A DNA stretch of 64,000 nt from Deltaproteobacteria bacterium (GTDB taxonomy: Bacteria; Myxococcota_A; Polyangia; Nannocystales; Nannocystaceae), in NCBI GenBank assembly GCA_016709225.1, contig JADJEE010000002.1, positions 1,984,001-2,048,000 on the forward strand, given 5' to 3'. Within the stretch, counting starts at the first letter, position 1, and the number at the start of each line of letters is the position of its first letter. Below, in pieces: positions 63,403 to 64,000 of this stretch. The position numbers and the translations under genes were made by a program. Under the pieces are notes generated by a model. That model did no database searches. It had not been told where the DNA came from and saw nothing but the letters and a program-made list of their open reading frames with translations.

Positions 63403-63944
63403 CAGCTCGCCTCCCGAGTGTGCAGCTCGAGCCGTTGGAAGCGGGCCCGCGCCAGTCGCAGCCGCGAGTAGACCGTCGCCAGCGGCACCTCCACGAGCGC
63501 CGCGATCTGCGGCGCCGTCATGTCTTCGAACTCGGTGAGCACGAAGACCTCGCGCTGCTCGAGCGGCATCTCGTCCAGCAGCTTGCCGACCCGCTCGAGC
63601 AGCTCGCGGTGTTCGGCGGTCTCGTCGGGCGGGATGACGCGGTGCTCGTCCACGAGGATCTCCTGCTGCAGCCGGGCGCGGTACTGGTTGGTGCGAGCGA
63701 CCCGCCACGCGATGCGGCGGGCGATCGCGAACACCCACGGCCGCAGACTGCGGCTGGTGTCGACCTCCACGAGGCGTCGATGGACCACCAAGAAGCACTC
63801 CTGGGCCGCGTCGTCGACCATGCCGGCCGGCACGCCCAGACAACGCAGCAGCCGCCACACGGACGGGTGGTGCTCGCGGTAGATGTGCTCGAACGACGCG
63901 GGGTCCAACTGATGCGACTGCCGCTCCCCTTGCCCGTATGCCAC
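63402..63944 (-). CDS. ECF RNA polymerase sigma factor
   Basis: This 180-residue protein has sigma region 2 (FEHIYREHHPSVWRLLRCLG, DDAAQECFLVVHRRL, RPWVFAIARRIAWRVAR, seen in parts) and region 4 (LPLEQREVFVLTEFEDMTAPQIAALVEVPLATVYSRLRLAR is the helix-turn-helix area, with MPLEQREVF). It should direct RNA polymerase to its own regulon and is probably held inactive by the overlapping downstream membrane protein. The start is a GTG at 63942-63944. The 56 bases beyond it to the end of the window hold no gene. Confidence 0.93.
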   Translation of the reverse strand: MAYGQGERQSHQLDPASFEHIYREHHPSVWRLLRCLGVPAGMVDDAAQECFLVVHRRLVEVDTSRSLRPWVFAIARRIAWRVARTNQYRARLQQEILVDEHRVIPPDETAEHRELLERVGKLLDEMPLEQREVFVLTEFEDMTAPQIAALVEVPLATVYSRLRLARARFQRLELHTREAS

Positions 63945-64000
63945 GGGCAGCGCCGATCCATCACGGCCGATGGTTTTTCTGCGCGCCCGCGCCCGTGCGG

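Overview
The window is about 64 kb of very GC-rich DNA from what looks like a myxobacterium (Myxococcota), probably of the Nannocystineae type. The evidence is indirect: GC-rich third codon positions, many secreted lipoproteins with a lipobox Cys followed by a long Ser/Thr/Gly/Asp linker, Ser/Thr protein kinases with one membrane span, ECF sigma factors, a Cys-rich protein with a membrane tail and basic end, and a type VI secretion spike module. No rRNA, tRNA, CRISPR array, transposase or phage gene was seen. About 56 protein genes cover nearly all of the sequence.

Layout. 0-6.5 kb: the end of an unknown gene, a membrane protein, two lipoproteins (one formylglycine-generating-enzyme-like), a sodium/solute symporter with a small partner, a dienelactone hydrolase and a short-chain dehydrogenase. 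7-12.5 kb: a small unknown protein, tryptophan 2,3-dioxygenase, an orphan FlhA/SctV-type export gate, and the MlaD and MlaF parts of a lipid transporter. 12.6-13.5 kb: a membrane-bound metallophosphoesterase. 13.5-27.3 kb: a type VI secretion (T6SS) spike and cargo region in two minus-strand operons. The first is vgrG, an M23-like membrane cargo protein, a Ser/Thr kinase, a DUF3565-DUF1971 fusion and a Cys-rich lipoprotein. The second is DUF6484, TIGR02270, DUF2169, a ketosynthase-like pseudoenzyme and a PAAR-like DUF4150 protein. A plus-strand LIC_10091-type gene lies between them. No sheath, baseplate, membrane-complex or ClpV gene is present, so the contractile machine must be encoded elsewhere. 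27.4-34 kb: a RadD-like helicase and a 1661-residue protein ending in an HEXXH zinc-protease motif.

34-45 kb: a small membrane protein, an alpha/beta hydrolase, an HD-GYP/LuxR regulator, a DUF6132 peptide, two MlaE permeases coupled to an alkyltransferase gene, a DUF115 protein, a CZB zinc-binding protein, an SGNH hydrolase and a Cys-rich surface protein. 44.4-46.7 kb: an ECF sigma factor diverging from a second Ser/Thr kinase. 46.7-62.7 kb is dominated by lipoproteins and secreted proteins: a MauG/cytochrome c peroxidase, an FG-GAP protein, several unknown Cys-rich proteins and a recent tandem duplication. It also holds a YfhO-type membrane protein, a small HEXXH protein and a thioredoxin-TPR protein. 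The window ends with an ECF sigma factor overlapping a probable anti-sigma gene.

Many genes are packed in minus-strand operons with ATGA/GTGA overlaps. The likely working units are the T6SS cargo operons, a split Mla-type lipid transporter (permeases about 25 kb from the ATPase and substrate-binding subunits), and the two sigma-factor regulatory pairs. Start codons are often uncertain because open frames in such GC-rich DNA run far upstream; starts were chosen from signal peptides, ribosome-binding sites and neighbouring gene ends.
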